A stretch of 64,000 bases of DNA from JALNZU01 sp964463695 (lineage in GTDB: Bacteria; Bacteroidota; Bacteroidia; Bacteroidales; F082). The position numbers and the translations under genes are program-made. Positions 44,681 to 53,518 of the stretch are shown here, one piece after another (position 1 is the stretch's first letter; the number at the start of each line of letters is the position of its first letter). The DNA lies in NCBI GenBank assembly GCA_964463695.1, contig CAYXCZ010000005.1, positions 81,941 to 145,940 of the forward strand, written 5' to 3'. The notes below the pieces were generated by a model. That model had not been told where the DNA came from and made no database searches. It was given only the letters and a program-made list of their open reading frames with translations.

Positions 44681-44764
44681 TTTAATACTTGAATTTTTTT
44701 CGTTTTTGTTATACTTTTGAAAATCATTCATTCAGTAATGATTTGATCTACATATTTATAAATC

Positions 44765-46282
44765 ATGAAATACAAACTCAAGTCCGTTTTCATACCGCTC
44801 TTAACTACTTTATTTGCGATTTTTTTGTTGCTAAATATCACTGTTAAAGCACAAAGTCCCCAGGGTGAAATAATTTTTGATAGTCTGGATTTTAAAATTC
44901 TGCGGGTATGGGGCACACATGCCGAGAGGGGTTATGCATATGGATACATTGCTGGATATCAGATCAATAGCATGATCATCAATTACATAAAACCGGCTTT
45001 CGGAGCTAATTACACAACCGCTCGAAACTATGTTTTGGCAGGAACACATTTTCAAATAGAAGAAAACTATTCTAATGAGGCATCCGCAATAATTGAAGGC
45101 ATGAATGCTTCAGGAAACAACCCTGACGGGCTCGATGCCATAGACATTTTGGTTGGCAATTGTATGCTTGACATTCAGGGTTTGATGGGAAAGAATTCCG
45201 GTTTAGGTTGTTCAAGTTTAATGAGTTGGGGAGATGCGACCAGCGGGACCGACTTGAATGGAGAGGCTATCGTTACACGTCACCTTGACTGGTATAGTAA
45301 CTCAACACTTTTAAATAATCATTTGCTGATAGTCCATCAGCCTTCGGAATCCAACGAGCAAAACTGGATGATGGTCGGTTTTGCCGGAATGGTTGGAGCA
45401 CTTTCAGGTGTAAACAACCAAATGGGTATATTTCAACATGTTATGAGTGACTATAATGGAAGCGGACAACCAAATAAACAATATAAACCAATTTGGCTGG
45501 CAATGCGACAGGCAATTGAACAGACTGATTACAATAACGATGGCTTTAATAATGTATTAGATGTAAAACAATCGTTCGATGACTCCCCAAATGGTTTTGC
45601 AGGCGGCTATCTGATTACTACGGTAGCTAACGGAACTTCAATTGATAGCTTAACAGCACATGTTTCAGAATTAACTCCCTCATCTCCAACACATATATAT
45701 CGAACAAACAGTTATCCTGACAGCATTCCTGGCGATAATCTTTATTGTGCCAATTATCAAATTGCCCGAAATGACTTAATGCATTTCTGCAGCCGTTACA
45801 ATGCAATTCGTAATCATATTGGCAATGGTACTTTTTTAGGGTTGGAGGAGAGTTGGGATCTCATGCGCGACTGGTCACATCAAAGCAATAATATACAGGT
45901 GATGCAATTCGCACCTTCAAAACATCATTTCCGAATTGGAGTAAAAAAAACACAGCCAGCTTATCTTGTTGATTTTATTGATCTTGACCTTAATGAATTA
46001 CTAAACACAACAACCTCAGTTTCACAAATAAAATCAGACCCGGCAATCCTGCTTTATCCTAATCCGGGTAAAGATCAGATAAATTTCGAAAACCTTCCTC
46101 TTTCATCATTACCCTATCAGGTTCAGATAGTAAATGGCAGCGGATTAGTTGTTGAAGAAATCGAATTCAGTGGCCGACAATCCGCATATGAATTGCCAAT
46201 CACACATTTGAAGAAGGGTATCTACCTGGTCAAGATTCAAAGTCCTTATCACGCATTTCAACAGAAAATCGTGAAGTACTGA
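44765..46282 (+). CDS. Secreted C45-family (Ntn-hydrolase) protein with T9SS sorting domain
   Basis: A 505-residue exported protein. A signal peptide (1-~29, ending Val-Lys-Ala-Gln) precedes an acyl-CoA:6-aminopenicillanate acyltransferase-like C45 domain. The likely autocatalytic nucleophile is Cys149 in Gly-Leu-Gly-Cys-Ser-Ser-Leu, with the family Thr-Arg-His-Leu-Asp-Trp segment (about 176-181). Residues about 425-505 form a T9SS type A sorting domain (Leu-Tyr-Pro-Asn-Pro-Gly start; Leu-Lys-Lys-Gly-Ile-Tyr-Leu-Val-Lys near the end). It should cleave an amide bond outside the cell; its substrate is unknown and resemblance to phospholipase-B-like proteins is also possible. Confidence 0.85.
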   Translation: MKYKLKSVFIPLLTTLFAIFLLLNITVKAQSPQGEIIFDSLDFKILRVWGTHAERGYAYGYIAGYQINSMIINYIKPAFGANYTTARNYVLAGTHFQIEENYSNEASAIIEGMNASGNNPDGLDAIDILVGNCMLDIQGLMGKNSGLGCSSLMSWGDATSGTDLNGEAIVTRHLDWYSNSTLLNNHLLIVHQPSESNEQNWMMVGFAGMVGALSGVNNQMGIFQHVMSDYNGSGQPNKQYKPIWLAMRQAIEQTDYNNDGFNNVLDVKQSFDDSPNGFAGGYLITTVANGTSIDSLTAHVSELTPSSPTHIYRTNSYPDSIPGDNLYCANYQIARNDLMHFCSRYNAIRNHIGNGTFLGLEESWDLMRDWSHQSNNIQVMQFAPSKHHFRIGVKKTQPAYLVDFIDLDLNELLNTTTSVSQIKSDPAILLYPNPGKDQINFENLPLSSLPYQVQIVNGSGLVVEEIEFSGRQSAYELPITHLKKGIYLVKIQSPYHAFQQKIVKY

Positions 46283-46503
46283 TAAAACTTTCACTGGTTC
46301 TAAATGGATATGGAGTTTTTGGCTGACTGAAAAATAAAACAGTCCATTGGAATTTTAGGAAGAAAGACGCTTTCTGAAAACAAAAAAAACTATATCTAAA
46401 TAATTTAAGTGTTTCAACTAAATAAGGGATTATATTTGGCATGATAACTGGAAATTGACATTGATCATTTGGCACTTCTGTTTTGATTTTTTAAAACATA
46501 ACG

Positions 46504-47982
46504 ATGAAAACACGTCAGCTCATTAGTTTTGTGATCACCCCCCTGCTTATTACCGGGATCATGCTGTTTTTTGATTTTGATCCGGCAAATCCAGCAATCA
46601 CTACCACGTTTTGTGTGGCCTTATTAATGGCTGTATGGTGGATTACAGAAGTTGTGCCACTAGCTGTTACATCGTTACTTCCTGTAGCTCTTTTCCCGCT
46701 TTTTGGAATTATGGACGGAAAAGACGTTGCTTCGGCATATTTTAATGATGTAATTTTCCTATTCATGGGAGGATTTCTTGTTGCTCTCGCCATGGAAAGA
46801 TGGAACCTTCACCGTCGCATCGCGCTTTACATTTTATCACTTACAGGAACAAGTCCGGCAAGAATTTTATTTGGATTTATGTTCTCATCATTCTTTATAT
46901 CCATGTGGATTTCCAATACTGCAACAGTGATGATGTTGTTGCCAATAACACTTTCTATCATACGGCAACTGGATGATTATATGAAAGTTGAAAGCTCATC
47001 ACGCTTTAGTGTCGGATTACTACTTGGTATTGCATACAGTGCCTCAATAGGTGGAATGGCTACATTAGTTGGCACACCGCCAAACTTATCTCTGGTAAGA
47101 ATCTATCATATCTATTTCCCCGATGCAGCTGAAATAGCTTTCTCTCAATGGATAATATTTGCATTGCCAGTTAGCCTTATTCTTTTTTTGATTAGTTGGT
47201 TGCTCCTTTTTCTTCTCTTTCGTCCCATAAAAAATCAATGGAATGAGATAAACAAGAATACTTTTAGTTTACAGTTAAAGGAAATGGGGAAAATTAGTTT
47301 TGAAGAAACAATAGTGCTTATTGTTTTTATATTGCTTGCCTTGCTATGGCTTTTCCGTGTTGATTTAAACCTTGGTTCATTTTCAATTTCAGGTTGGTCG
47401 GGCTTATTTCCAAAAAGCAAGTTTATTAACGATGGTACTGTTGCAATTTTAATGGCGATTATCCTTTTCTTATTACCCTCGAAAAATGAGAAAGGTAAAA
47501 AACTGCTGGATTGGGAAACAGCTTCGAAATTACCCTGGCACATTTTATTGCTTTTTGGCGGCGGATTTGCATTGGCAACAGGTTTTAAAGAGTCAGGACT
47601 TTCGTTGTGGTTTGGCGAGCAGCTGTCGGCTGTTTCTACCTTACATCCAATAGTAATTATTCTGTTAATAGCCTTGGTAATGACCTTCCTAACTGAGCTA
47701 ACCTCCAATACTGCAACAACAGAGATGATACTTCCGGTTTTAGCAGGTTTATCAATTACTTCTGAAATACATCCCCTTTTATTGATGATTCCGGCAACCA
47801 TGTCGGCGTCAATGGCTTTTATGTTGCCGGTCGCCACACCACCAAACGCTATCATATTTGGCACTAACAGGATTAAAGTGAACCAAATGGCTCGAACAGG
47901 ATTGATTTTAAATCTAATAGGTGCAGCAGTGATTACACTCATGATGTATTACTGGGGGCGATTTGTTTTCGACATAAACTAA
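46504..47982 (+). CDS. DASS/SLC13-family sodium:dicarboxylate or anion symporter
   Basis: A 492-residue inner-membrane symporter with about 12 helices. The two SNT-type substrate motifs characteristic of the family are Ser-Asn-Thr-Ala-Thr-Val (about 137) and Ser-Asn-Thr-Ala-Thr-Thr (about 400), each followed by a Pro. It also has Gly-Gly-Met-Ala-Thr-Leu-Val-Gly-Thr-Pro-Pro-Asn. It would import succinate, malate, or possibly sulfate with Na+. It is likely monocistronic. A TATATTTG at 46431 may be its -7 promoter box. Confidence 0.9.
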   Translation: MKTRQLISFVITPLLITGIMLFFDFDPANPAITTTFCVALLMAVWWITEVVPLAVTSLLPVALFPLFGIMDGKDVASAYFNDVIFLFMGGFLVALAMERWNLHRRIALYILSLTGTSPARILFGFMFSSFFISMWISNTATVMMLLPITLSIIRQLDDYMKVESSSRFSVGLLLGIAYSASIGGMATLVGTPPNLSLVRIYHIYFPDAAEIAFSQWIIFALPVSLILFLISWLLLFLLFRPIKNQWNEINKNTFSLQLKEMGKISFEETIVLIVFILLALLWLFRVDLNLGSFSISGWSGLFPKSKFINDGTVAILMAIILFLLPSKNEKGKKLLDWETASKLPWHILLLFGGGFALATGFKESGLSLWFGEQLSAVSTLHPIVIILLIALVMTFLTELTSNTATTEMILPVLAGLSITSEIHPLLLMIPATMSASMAFMLPVATPPNAIIFGTNRIKVNQMARTGLILNLIGAAVITLMMYYWGRFVFDIN

Positions 47983-48214
47983 GAAAAACAGCTGAATTTT
48001 TTTTATTCTTAGATCAACTCTTTTTCTTCTTGAATCATTAGTTAACGTGTCAACTTTGTTACGCTTCCAACACTTGCATAAAATCTTTGCGTGATTTACT
48101 GAATTTGATACGCAATCCCACCAAACTGACATAAGATTTTTGGATGAAGCAAAAGGCTTTACTAGGTTTGATCAAATTTTAGAAAACTTTTAAAACCCTT
48201 AAAACTTAATTTGT

Positions 48215-49570
48215 ATGTCAGCACATTTTGAAAAAAAATTAAACGATTTCATGGCAAAAGTTATCGCCAAAAACCCAAGTGAAATCGAATTCCACCAAGC
48301 CGTACATGAAGTTGTTGAATCGTTGATTCCTTATATTGAGGAGCATCCCCAATACAGCGAAGCCAAGATTCTGGAGCGTATGGTAGAGCCTGAAAGAGTC
48401 ATTCTTTTCCGTGTACCATGGCTTGATGATAAAGGCGAAGTGCAAATAAATAAAGGTTTCCGTATTGAAATGAACAGTGGCATCGGGCCCTACAAAGGCG
48501 GACTTCGTTTTCACCCAACAGTAAATCTTGGAATTTTAAAGTTCCTTGCATTTGAGCAGGTATTTAAAAACTCACTAACAACATTACCCATGGGTGGTGG
48601 TAAAGGCGGATCTGATTTCGATCCTAAAGGCAAGTCCGACAACGAAGTAATGCGTTTCTGTCAAAGTTTTATGTCAGAATTATTTCGTCATATAGGACCA
48701 AATACCGATGTTCCTGCAGGCGACATTGGAGTTGGCGGACGTGAAATTGGATATTTATTTGGCCAATACAAAAGATTGCGCAACGAGTTTACTGGAGTGC
48801 TCACTGGAAAAGGTCTTGAATGGGGTGGCTCACTAATACGCCCTGAAGCAACAGGTTATGGCGCAACTTATTTTGCTGAAGAAATGCTTAAAACACGCGG
48901 CGATAGCCTAAAAGGTAAAATTGTAGCTGTTTCAGGATCTGGTAATGTTGCCCAATATGCTTGCGAAAAAGTGACAATGATGGGAGGCAAAGTTGTAACC
49001 CTAAGCGATTCAAATGGTTTTATTTATGATCCTGATGGTATTGATGCCGGAAAACTTGCTTTCGTTTTAAACCTGAAAAACGTAAAAAGAGGCCGTATCT
49101 CAGAATATGTAGCCAAATACCCGGCTTCAAGTTATCATGAAGGCGAACGTCCGTGGGGCGTAAAATGTGATGTCGCAATGCCTTGCGCTACTCAAAATGA
49201 GGTGAATGAAGATGAAGCCAAGCTTTTGGTAAAAAATGGTTGCTTTGTTGTTTCCGAAGGAGCAAACATGCCTTCAACACCTGAAGCCGTTGAAGTTTTT
49301 GTTAAGTCAAAGATTCTTTATGGCCCCGGAAAAGCAGCTAATGCTGGTGGCGTTTCTACCTCAGGCCTCGAAATGAGCCAAAACTCATTACGTTTATCAT
49401 GGACGCGTGAAGAAGTAGATGCACGCCTGCATCAAATTATGAAAGATATTCATCAAACTTGCGTTAAATATGGTACACAACCCGATGGCACTATCAATTA
49501 TGTGAATGGTGCAAACATCGGTGGTTTCGTAAAAGTTGCTGATGCTATGCTTGCTCAGGGATTGGTGTAA
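48215..49570 (+). CDS. gdhA: NADP-specific glutamate dehydrogenase
   Basis: Assimilates ammonia by reductive amination of 2-oxoglutarate. The 451-residue hexameric-type enzyme has the substrate motif Pro-Met-Gly-Gly-Gly-Lys-Gly-Gly-Ser-Asp-Phe-Asp (about 123-134) with the catalytic lysine. The coenzyme loop Val-Ser-Gly-Ser-Gly-Asn-Val-Ala (about 240) and Pro-Cys-Ala-Thr-Gln-Asn-Glu follow. Length and the small-subunit class agree with NADPH-dependent biosynthetic forms, although coenzyme choice is an inference. It has its own terminator. Confidence 0.94.
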   Translation: MSAHFEKKLNDFMAKVIAKNPSEIEFHQAVHEVVESLIPYIEEHPQYSEAKILERMVEPERVILFRVPWLDDKGEVQINKGFRIEMNSGIGPYKGGLRFHPTVNLGILKFLAFEQVFKNSLTTLPMGGGKGGSDFDPKGKSDNEVMRFCQSFMSELFRHIGPNTDVPAGDIGVGGREIGYLFGQYKRLRNEFTGVLTGKGLEWGGSLIRPEATGYGATYFAEEMLKTRGDSLKGKIVAVSGSGNVAQYACEKVTMMGGKVVTLSDSNGFIYDPDGIDAGKLAFVLNLKNVKRGRISEYVAKYPASSYHEGERPWGVKCDVAMPCATQNEVNEDEAKLLVKNGCFVVSEGANMPSTPEAVEVFVKSKILYGPGKAANAGGVSTSGLEMSQNSLRLSWTREEVDARLHQIMKDIHQTCVKYGTQPDGTINYVNGANIGGFVKVADAMLAQGLV

Positions 49571-49587
49571 TACATTGTTTGTGAACT

Positions 49588-49623
49588 AAGGGCGGCGGAG
49601 CAAACACTCCGCCGCTTTTTTTA
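49588..49623 (+). terminator. Terminator after gdhA
   Basis: GCGGCGGAG (49592-49600) and CTCCGCCGC (49607-49615), a GC-only-rich 9-bp stem, then seven T. Confidence 0.93.
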
Positions 49624-49692
49624 TACTCATATAAAGCCTGCTGATTGAAATAAAACATAAACCTTCGATTTTCATTGTTAAATATTTATCAA

Positions 49693-49700
49693 TACTTTTG
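49693..49700 (+). promoter_or_regulatory. -7 promoter element for the DegT-family gene
   Basis: TACTTTTG, exact consensus; TTTTC 19 bases upstream may be the -33 element. 26 bases before the ATG. Confidence 0.5.
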
Positions 49701-49726
49701 CAGCCCTAAACATCAACGCTAATTCA

Positions 49727-50854
49727 ATGAAAAATGTCCCTATGGTTGACCTTGCTGGTCAATATCAAAAAATTAAACCTGAAGTAGACAGCGCTATCGC
49801 TGAAATTCTTACCAATACAAGCTTTATAAATGGACCTGCTGTCAGACAGTTCCAGGCAAATCTTGAAAAATACCTTGGCGCAAAACACGTCATTCCTTGT
49901 GCAAATGGAACTGATGCTTTGCAGGTAGCTATGATGGTTCTTGACCTTAAGCCAGGTGATGAAATTATCACTACTTCTTTCACATTTATTGCTACTGCCG
50001 AGGTTATTGCTTTATTGCAGCTGACTCCGGTACTTGTTGATGTTGATCCTGATACATTTAATATTGATCCTGATGCCATTGAGCGTGCCATTACGCCCAG
50101 GACAAAAGCAATAGTACCTGTTCATCTTTTTGGTCAATGCGCTGATATGGATCGTATTATGGAAATAGCCAAAGCGCACGATCTTTATGTAATTGAAGAC
50201 AATGCACAGGCTATCGGAGCTGATTTTCATTCAATTGATGGAAGTATTCGCAAAGCCGGTACAATCGGGCATATTGGCTGCACATCATTCTTCCCTTCAA
50301 AAAATCTTGGCTGTTATGGCGATGGCGGAGCCATTTTCACTAATGATGATGCACTTGCAGATCAAATGCGTGTGGTTGTTAATCATGGAATGAAAGTTAG
50401 GTACTATCACGATTTTGTTGGTATTAATTCACGCCTCGATAGCATACAAGCAGCTGTGCTTGATATCAAACTAAAACGACTGGATGATTATGCTGCTTCA
50501 CGACAATATGCAGCAAACTATTACAATACAGCCTTTGCTGGATGTGATAAACTCAAAACACCAGTTACAGCCTCATTTACTACACATGTTTTTCATCAGT
50601 ATACCCTCGTGACACATTGCGTGAACAGGCAACAGTTGATGGATCATCTGCAGTCAAAAGGCATTTCAAGCGCTATTTATTATCCGGTGCCTTTACATCT
50701 TCAAAAAGCCTACCTCGATCCACGTTACAAAAAAGGTGATTTCCCTGTTACTGAGCAACTGAGCAAAACGGTGATTTCATTGCCTATTCATACCGAATTT
50801 GATGACGAGACACTCGAATATGTAACTTCCAGCGTTTTAGAATTTCTTAAATAA
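49727..50854 (+). CDS. DegT/DnrJ/EryC1/StrS-family PLP-dependent sugar aminotransferase
   Basis: A 375-residue PLP enzyme that transaminates nucleotide-linked keto sugars for cell-surface polysaccharides. The PLP-binding lysine is in Phe-Phe-Pro-Ser-Lys-Asn-Leu-Gly (about residue 190). The fold-type I start is Val-Asp-Leu-Ala-Gly-Gln-Tyr and the substrate loop Val-Pro-Val-His-Leu-Phe-Gly-Gln is present. No nucleotide-sugar dehydratase is adjacent, so the exact sugar is unknown. Confidence 0.88.
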   Translation: MKNVPMVDLAGQYQKIKPEVDSAIAEILTNTSFINGPAVRQFQANLEKYLGAKHVIPCANGTDALQVAMMVLDLKPGDEIITTSFTFIATAEVIALLQLTPVLVDVDPDTFNIDPDAIERAITPRTKAIVPVHLFGQCADMDRIMEIAKAHDLYVIEDNAQAIGADFHSIDGSIRKAGTIGHIGCTSFFPSKNLGCYGDGGAIFTNDDALADQMRVVVNHGMKVRYYHDFVGINSRLDSIQAAVLDIKLKRLDDYAASRQYAANYYNTAFAGCDKLKTPVTASFTTHVFHQYTLVTHCVNRQQLMDHLQSKGISSAIYYPVPLHLQKAYLDPRYKKGDFPVTEQLSKTVISLPIHTEFDDETLEYVTSSVLEFLK

Positions 50855-50922
50855 TCAGGTATTACTCCTCTTTTGAGGCAGATAAAGAATGTCATGGATA
50901 CACCGTATCTATGGCATTTTTT

Positions 50923-50930
50923 TATTTTTG
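50923..50930 (+). promoter_or_regulatory. -7 promoter element for trhO
   Basis: TATTTTTG, exact TAnnTTTG match, 18 bases before the ATG at 50949. Its position inside a longer upstream frame supports the shorter start. Confidence 0.5.
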
Positions 50931-50948
50931 CAGAAATTATTATTTAGA

Positions 50949-51977
50949 ATGATTCTCTATAACAAAGAAAATAAAGAAATACTGAAAAAAAAGTTGAAGG
51001 ATGAGTCCTACAAACGTATCACCTTATCTTTTTATAAATTTATCGAAATAGCTGATCCTCAATCATTCAGAGATGAGTTATATATTTCTTTGACTGAACT
51101 CAAGGTTTTCGGCAGAATATATGTTGCCCCTGAAGGTATAAACGCCCAAATAAGTGTGCCTGAACCATTAATTGAATCTTTTAAGAAATATACCGGCTCA
51201 CAACCGTATATGCAGGGCATTTTATTGAATAAGGCTGTTGAAGACGACGGACAATCGTTTTATAAACTCAAAATATTGGTTAAACACAAGGTTCTTTCTG
51301 ATGGGCTTATCAACAGCGAGTTTGACATTTACAATGTAGGTGAGCATCTTGATGCGCTTTCTTATAATCAGAAACTCAGCGAACCAAACACAGTTGTGAT
51401 CGATCTTCGTAATCACTATGAACATGAAGTGGGTCATTTTGCAGGCGCCTTGCTGCCCGATGTCGATACATACAAAGAATCCATTCCGATAATTGTTGAT
51501 ATGCTTGAAAAACAACAGCCTGAAAATGTAATGCTCTATTGTACCGGAGGAATAAGGTGTGAAAAATTTTCTGCCTATCTAAAACATAAAGGTTTCAAAA
51601 ACGTATTTCAGCTGAAAGGTGGAGTTATCAATTACGCACATCAGGTAAGAGAAGCTGGTTTGCAACCAAAGTTTATTGGAAAGAATTTTGTTTTTGATGA
51701 CCGTATGGGAGAACGCGTAACTAACGACATTATAGCTCGTTGTCATCAATGCGGAGAACCGGCCGACACGCATAAAAACTGCGCAAATGAGGCATGTCAC
51801 ATGCTTTTTATTCAATGCGAAACATGTGCTGAAAAGCATCAGCATTGTTGTTCTGACGAATGTTTAACAACACATTTGATGCCTGATGAAATCCAAAAAG
51901 AAATAAGAAAAGGCAAAATTCACCCTAACGCGCATCATAAAAGTAAGTTCAGGGAATTAAAAACAAGCATTACTTAA
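50949..51977 (+). CDS. trhO: tRNA uridine(34) hydroxylase TrhO (rhodanese domain protein)
   Basis: Oxygen-dependent hydroxylase of tRNA U34 (formerly UPF0176). The 342 residues comprise an N-terminal acylphosphatase-like domain with Ala-Pro-Glu-Gly-Ile-Asn-Ala, a rhodanese domain with active-site Cys-Thr-Gly-Gly-Ile-Arg-Cys-Glu-Lys (about 197), and a C-terminal cysteine-rich tail with several Cys-x-x-Cys pairs (about 258-305). I start at the ATG at 50949; a frame open from 50889 would add 20 hydrophobic residues not usual for the family. Confidence 0.88.
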   Translation: MILYNKENKEILKKKLKDESYKRITLSFYKFIEIADPQSFRDELYISLTELKVFGRIYVAPEGINAQISVPEPLIESFKKYTGSQPYMQGILLNKAVEDDGQSFYKLKILVKHKVLSDGLINSEFDIYNVGEHLDALSYNQKLSEPNTVVIDLRNHYEHEVGHFAGALLPDVDTYKESIPIIVDMLEKQQPENVMLYCTGGIRCEKFSAYLKHKGFKNVFQLKGGVINYAHQVREAGLQPKFIGKNFVFDDRMGERVTNDIIARCHQCGEPADTHKNCANEACHMLFIQCETCAEKHQHCCSDECLTTHLMPDEIQKEIRKGKIHPNAHHKSKFRELKTSIT

Positions 51978-51986
51978 CTTAAGTTG

Positions 51987-52352
51987 TTATTCTTCTTCTT
52001 TTCTTCCAGGCAAACGAGCCATAACTATTGTTCCTATCAAACCAACAGCTAGAAGGATAATTCGGACATAGAAATTTTCTATAAAAACAAAGGCTGAGAT
52101 CAGGATCATTGTCCACATCATGCTGATGGCTTTTATCTTTGTTCGAACGCTTACTCCTTTTTGATAATCCTTTATATAACCACCTAAGAATTTATGATTC
52201 AAGAGTTTGTTGTATAATTTTTCTGAACTCCGGGCATAAAGATAAGCTGAAAGCAAGACAAAAGATGTGGTTGGAAGACCTGGCACAACAATACCTATGA
52301 TGCCTAAAGCAAGAGAAATGGATCCAAGAACAATCAACAGGGTTTTTTTCAT
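51987..52352 (-). CDS. YbaN/DUF454-family membrane protein
   Basis: A 121-residue inner-membrane protein with three to four helices. It matches DUF454 in Gly-Ile-Val-Val-Pro-Gly-Leu-Pro-Thr-Thr-Ser-Phe-Val-Leu-Leu-Ser-Ala and the later Leu-Asn-His-Lys-Phe-Leu-Gly-Gly-Tyr-Ile-Lys. Function unknown. It is convergent with trhO, 9 bases away. Confidence 0.88.
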   Translation of the reverse strand: MKKTLLIVLGSISLALGIIGIVVPGLPTTSFVLLSAYLYARSSEKLYNKLLNHKFLGGYIKDYQKGVSVRTKIKAISMMWTMILISAFVFIENFYVRIILLAVGLIGTIVMARLPGRKEEE

Positions 52353-52606
52353 TCAAAACAACTTCAACGACCTTTATAAAACTAAACTACAAAATAGCAA
52401 CTATTCTTTGAAATGGTAGTATTTTAATCATCCGTATTAAGTCTTTTTAACCAGCAAGGGGAATTAAAGTTCATTCTTACTACAAATTTGATCTTGTTTT
52501 TACTAAAAATCGTTTCTGGCACAGTTTTAGTTAAATAATTAACAGTACAGCAAGTGCTGCAACTATTCAGTAAATCTTTGCATCTATAACCCAAATTCAA
52601 AAACAG

Positions 52607-53455
52607 ATGAATTATCTACGTTTGATTATTTCTATTTTCTTTGTTGCGATAGCAGTGCAATTAAATGCGCAAGATATTATTTTGAAGAAGAATAATGAAC
52701 TTATTAATTGTAAAATTAAAGAAGTTGGTCTTGATGAGATAAAATACATTTTGCCGGATCATCCTGCTGATTTGTTGTTTTCGATCGATAAGGATAATAT
52801 TGATAAAATTGTTCTGGAAAACGGTATGGAAATGGTATTTAAAAAAGCCATGACTGACCCTGAAAATTATAAAGAAAACAAAAAAAACGCCCTCAAAATT
52901 GACTTTTTGTCGCCAATAACCGGAAATACCACCTTTGCCTATGAGCGAAGTCTGAAGCCTGGAAGAAGCATCGAAGGAACACTCGGCATCATTGGATTGG
53001 GAGCAAATATCGATGACAATAATGCCGGTGGCGCTTTTGTAAAATTTGGGATAAAATTTATTAAGGACCCCGACTATTATCTTAGGGGAATGCGTTATGC
53101 GCATATTTTAAAAGGCAGTTACATAAAACCTGAATTTGCTTTTGGGGCTTTTTCCCGAAACTATTATGATTGGCGTGAGTCATCTTATTATGATCAATGG
53201 GGTAACTGGATTTATGTTGAACCTAAAAAATCGCGTGAAACCGTTGTTTCAGGCACCTTGCAATTAGTTTTTGGCAAGCAATGGGTTTTTGACAACGTTT
53301 TTCTTGTTGATATGCATGCCGGAATAGGTTATGGTTTCAGCACTTCATCAAATGATTATTATGATGCGGGCTATCATTATGGTTATACGATAGCCCCTAC
53401 AGAATTTCCAATGTCATTTTCAAGTGGTATCAAAATAGGATACCTGTTTAAATAG
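52607..53455 (+). CDS. Outer-membrane barrel-like protein of unknown function
   Basis: A 282-residue exported protein. Signal peptide 1-~22 (ending Leu-Asn-Ala-Gln). The first ~60 mature residues hold Asp-Ile-Ile-Leu-Lys-Lys-Asn-Asn-Glu and Cys-Lys-Ile-Lys-Glu-Val, like the short beta domain that precedes many Bacteroidota barrels. The rest alternates polar and hydrophobic residues and ends Phe-Lys after Ile-Gly-Tyr-Leu, as in barrel proteins. The middle is rich in Tyr and Trp. I cannot name a family. It has its own terminator. Confidence 0.7.
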   Translation: MNYLRLIISIFFVAIAVQLNAQDIILKKNNELINCKIKEVGLDEIKYILPDHPADLLFSIDKDNIDKIVLENGMEMVFKKAMTDPENYKENKKNALKIDFLSPITGNTTFAYERSLKPGRSIEGTLGIIGLGANIDDNNAGGAFVKFGIKFIKDPDYYLRGMRYAHILKGSYIKPEFAFGAFSRNYYDWRESSYYDQWGNWIYVEPKKSRETVVSGTLQLVFGKQWVFDNVFLVDMHAGIGYGFSTSSNDYYDAGYHYGYTIAPTEFPMSFSSGIKIGYLFK

Positions 53456-53483
53456 TCTTTTAGTATCTGTGTGTTGTTTGTGT

Positions 53484-53518
53484 GAGGCTGTTACCGAGGT
53501 GATAGCCTCTTTTTTTTT
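53484..53518 (+). terminator. Terminator after the barrel gene
   Basis: GAGGCTGTTACC (53484-53495) pairs, with wobbles, with GGTGATAGCCTC (53498-53509), then eight or nine T. Confidence 0.85.

Noticed and set aside
47235..47942. A 235-codon open frame antisense to the DASS transporter
   Set aside because: It is the mirror of a strongly conserved membrane protein and has no family motif, so it is a shadow frame.
47983..48214. Leader or riboswitch before gdhA
   Set aside because: The gap is T-rich, and I found no stable conserved structure or consensus promoter in it.
50889..50948. Upstream extension of trhO
   Set aside because: The extra residues are hydrophobic and atypical, and a promoter -7 box lies within them, just before the chosen ATG.
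52661..53104. A 147-codon minus-strand frame opposite the barrel gene
   Set aside because: The plus-strand protein has a signal peptide and barrel pattern; the opposite frame has low complexity with no motif.
53484..53518. Attenuator for fbp
   Set aside because: The T run is on the plus strand, so the hairpin terminates the barrel gene; it lies downstream, not upstream, of fbp.
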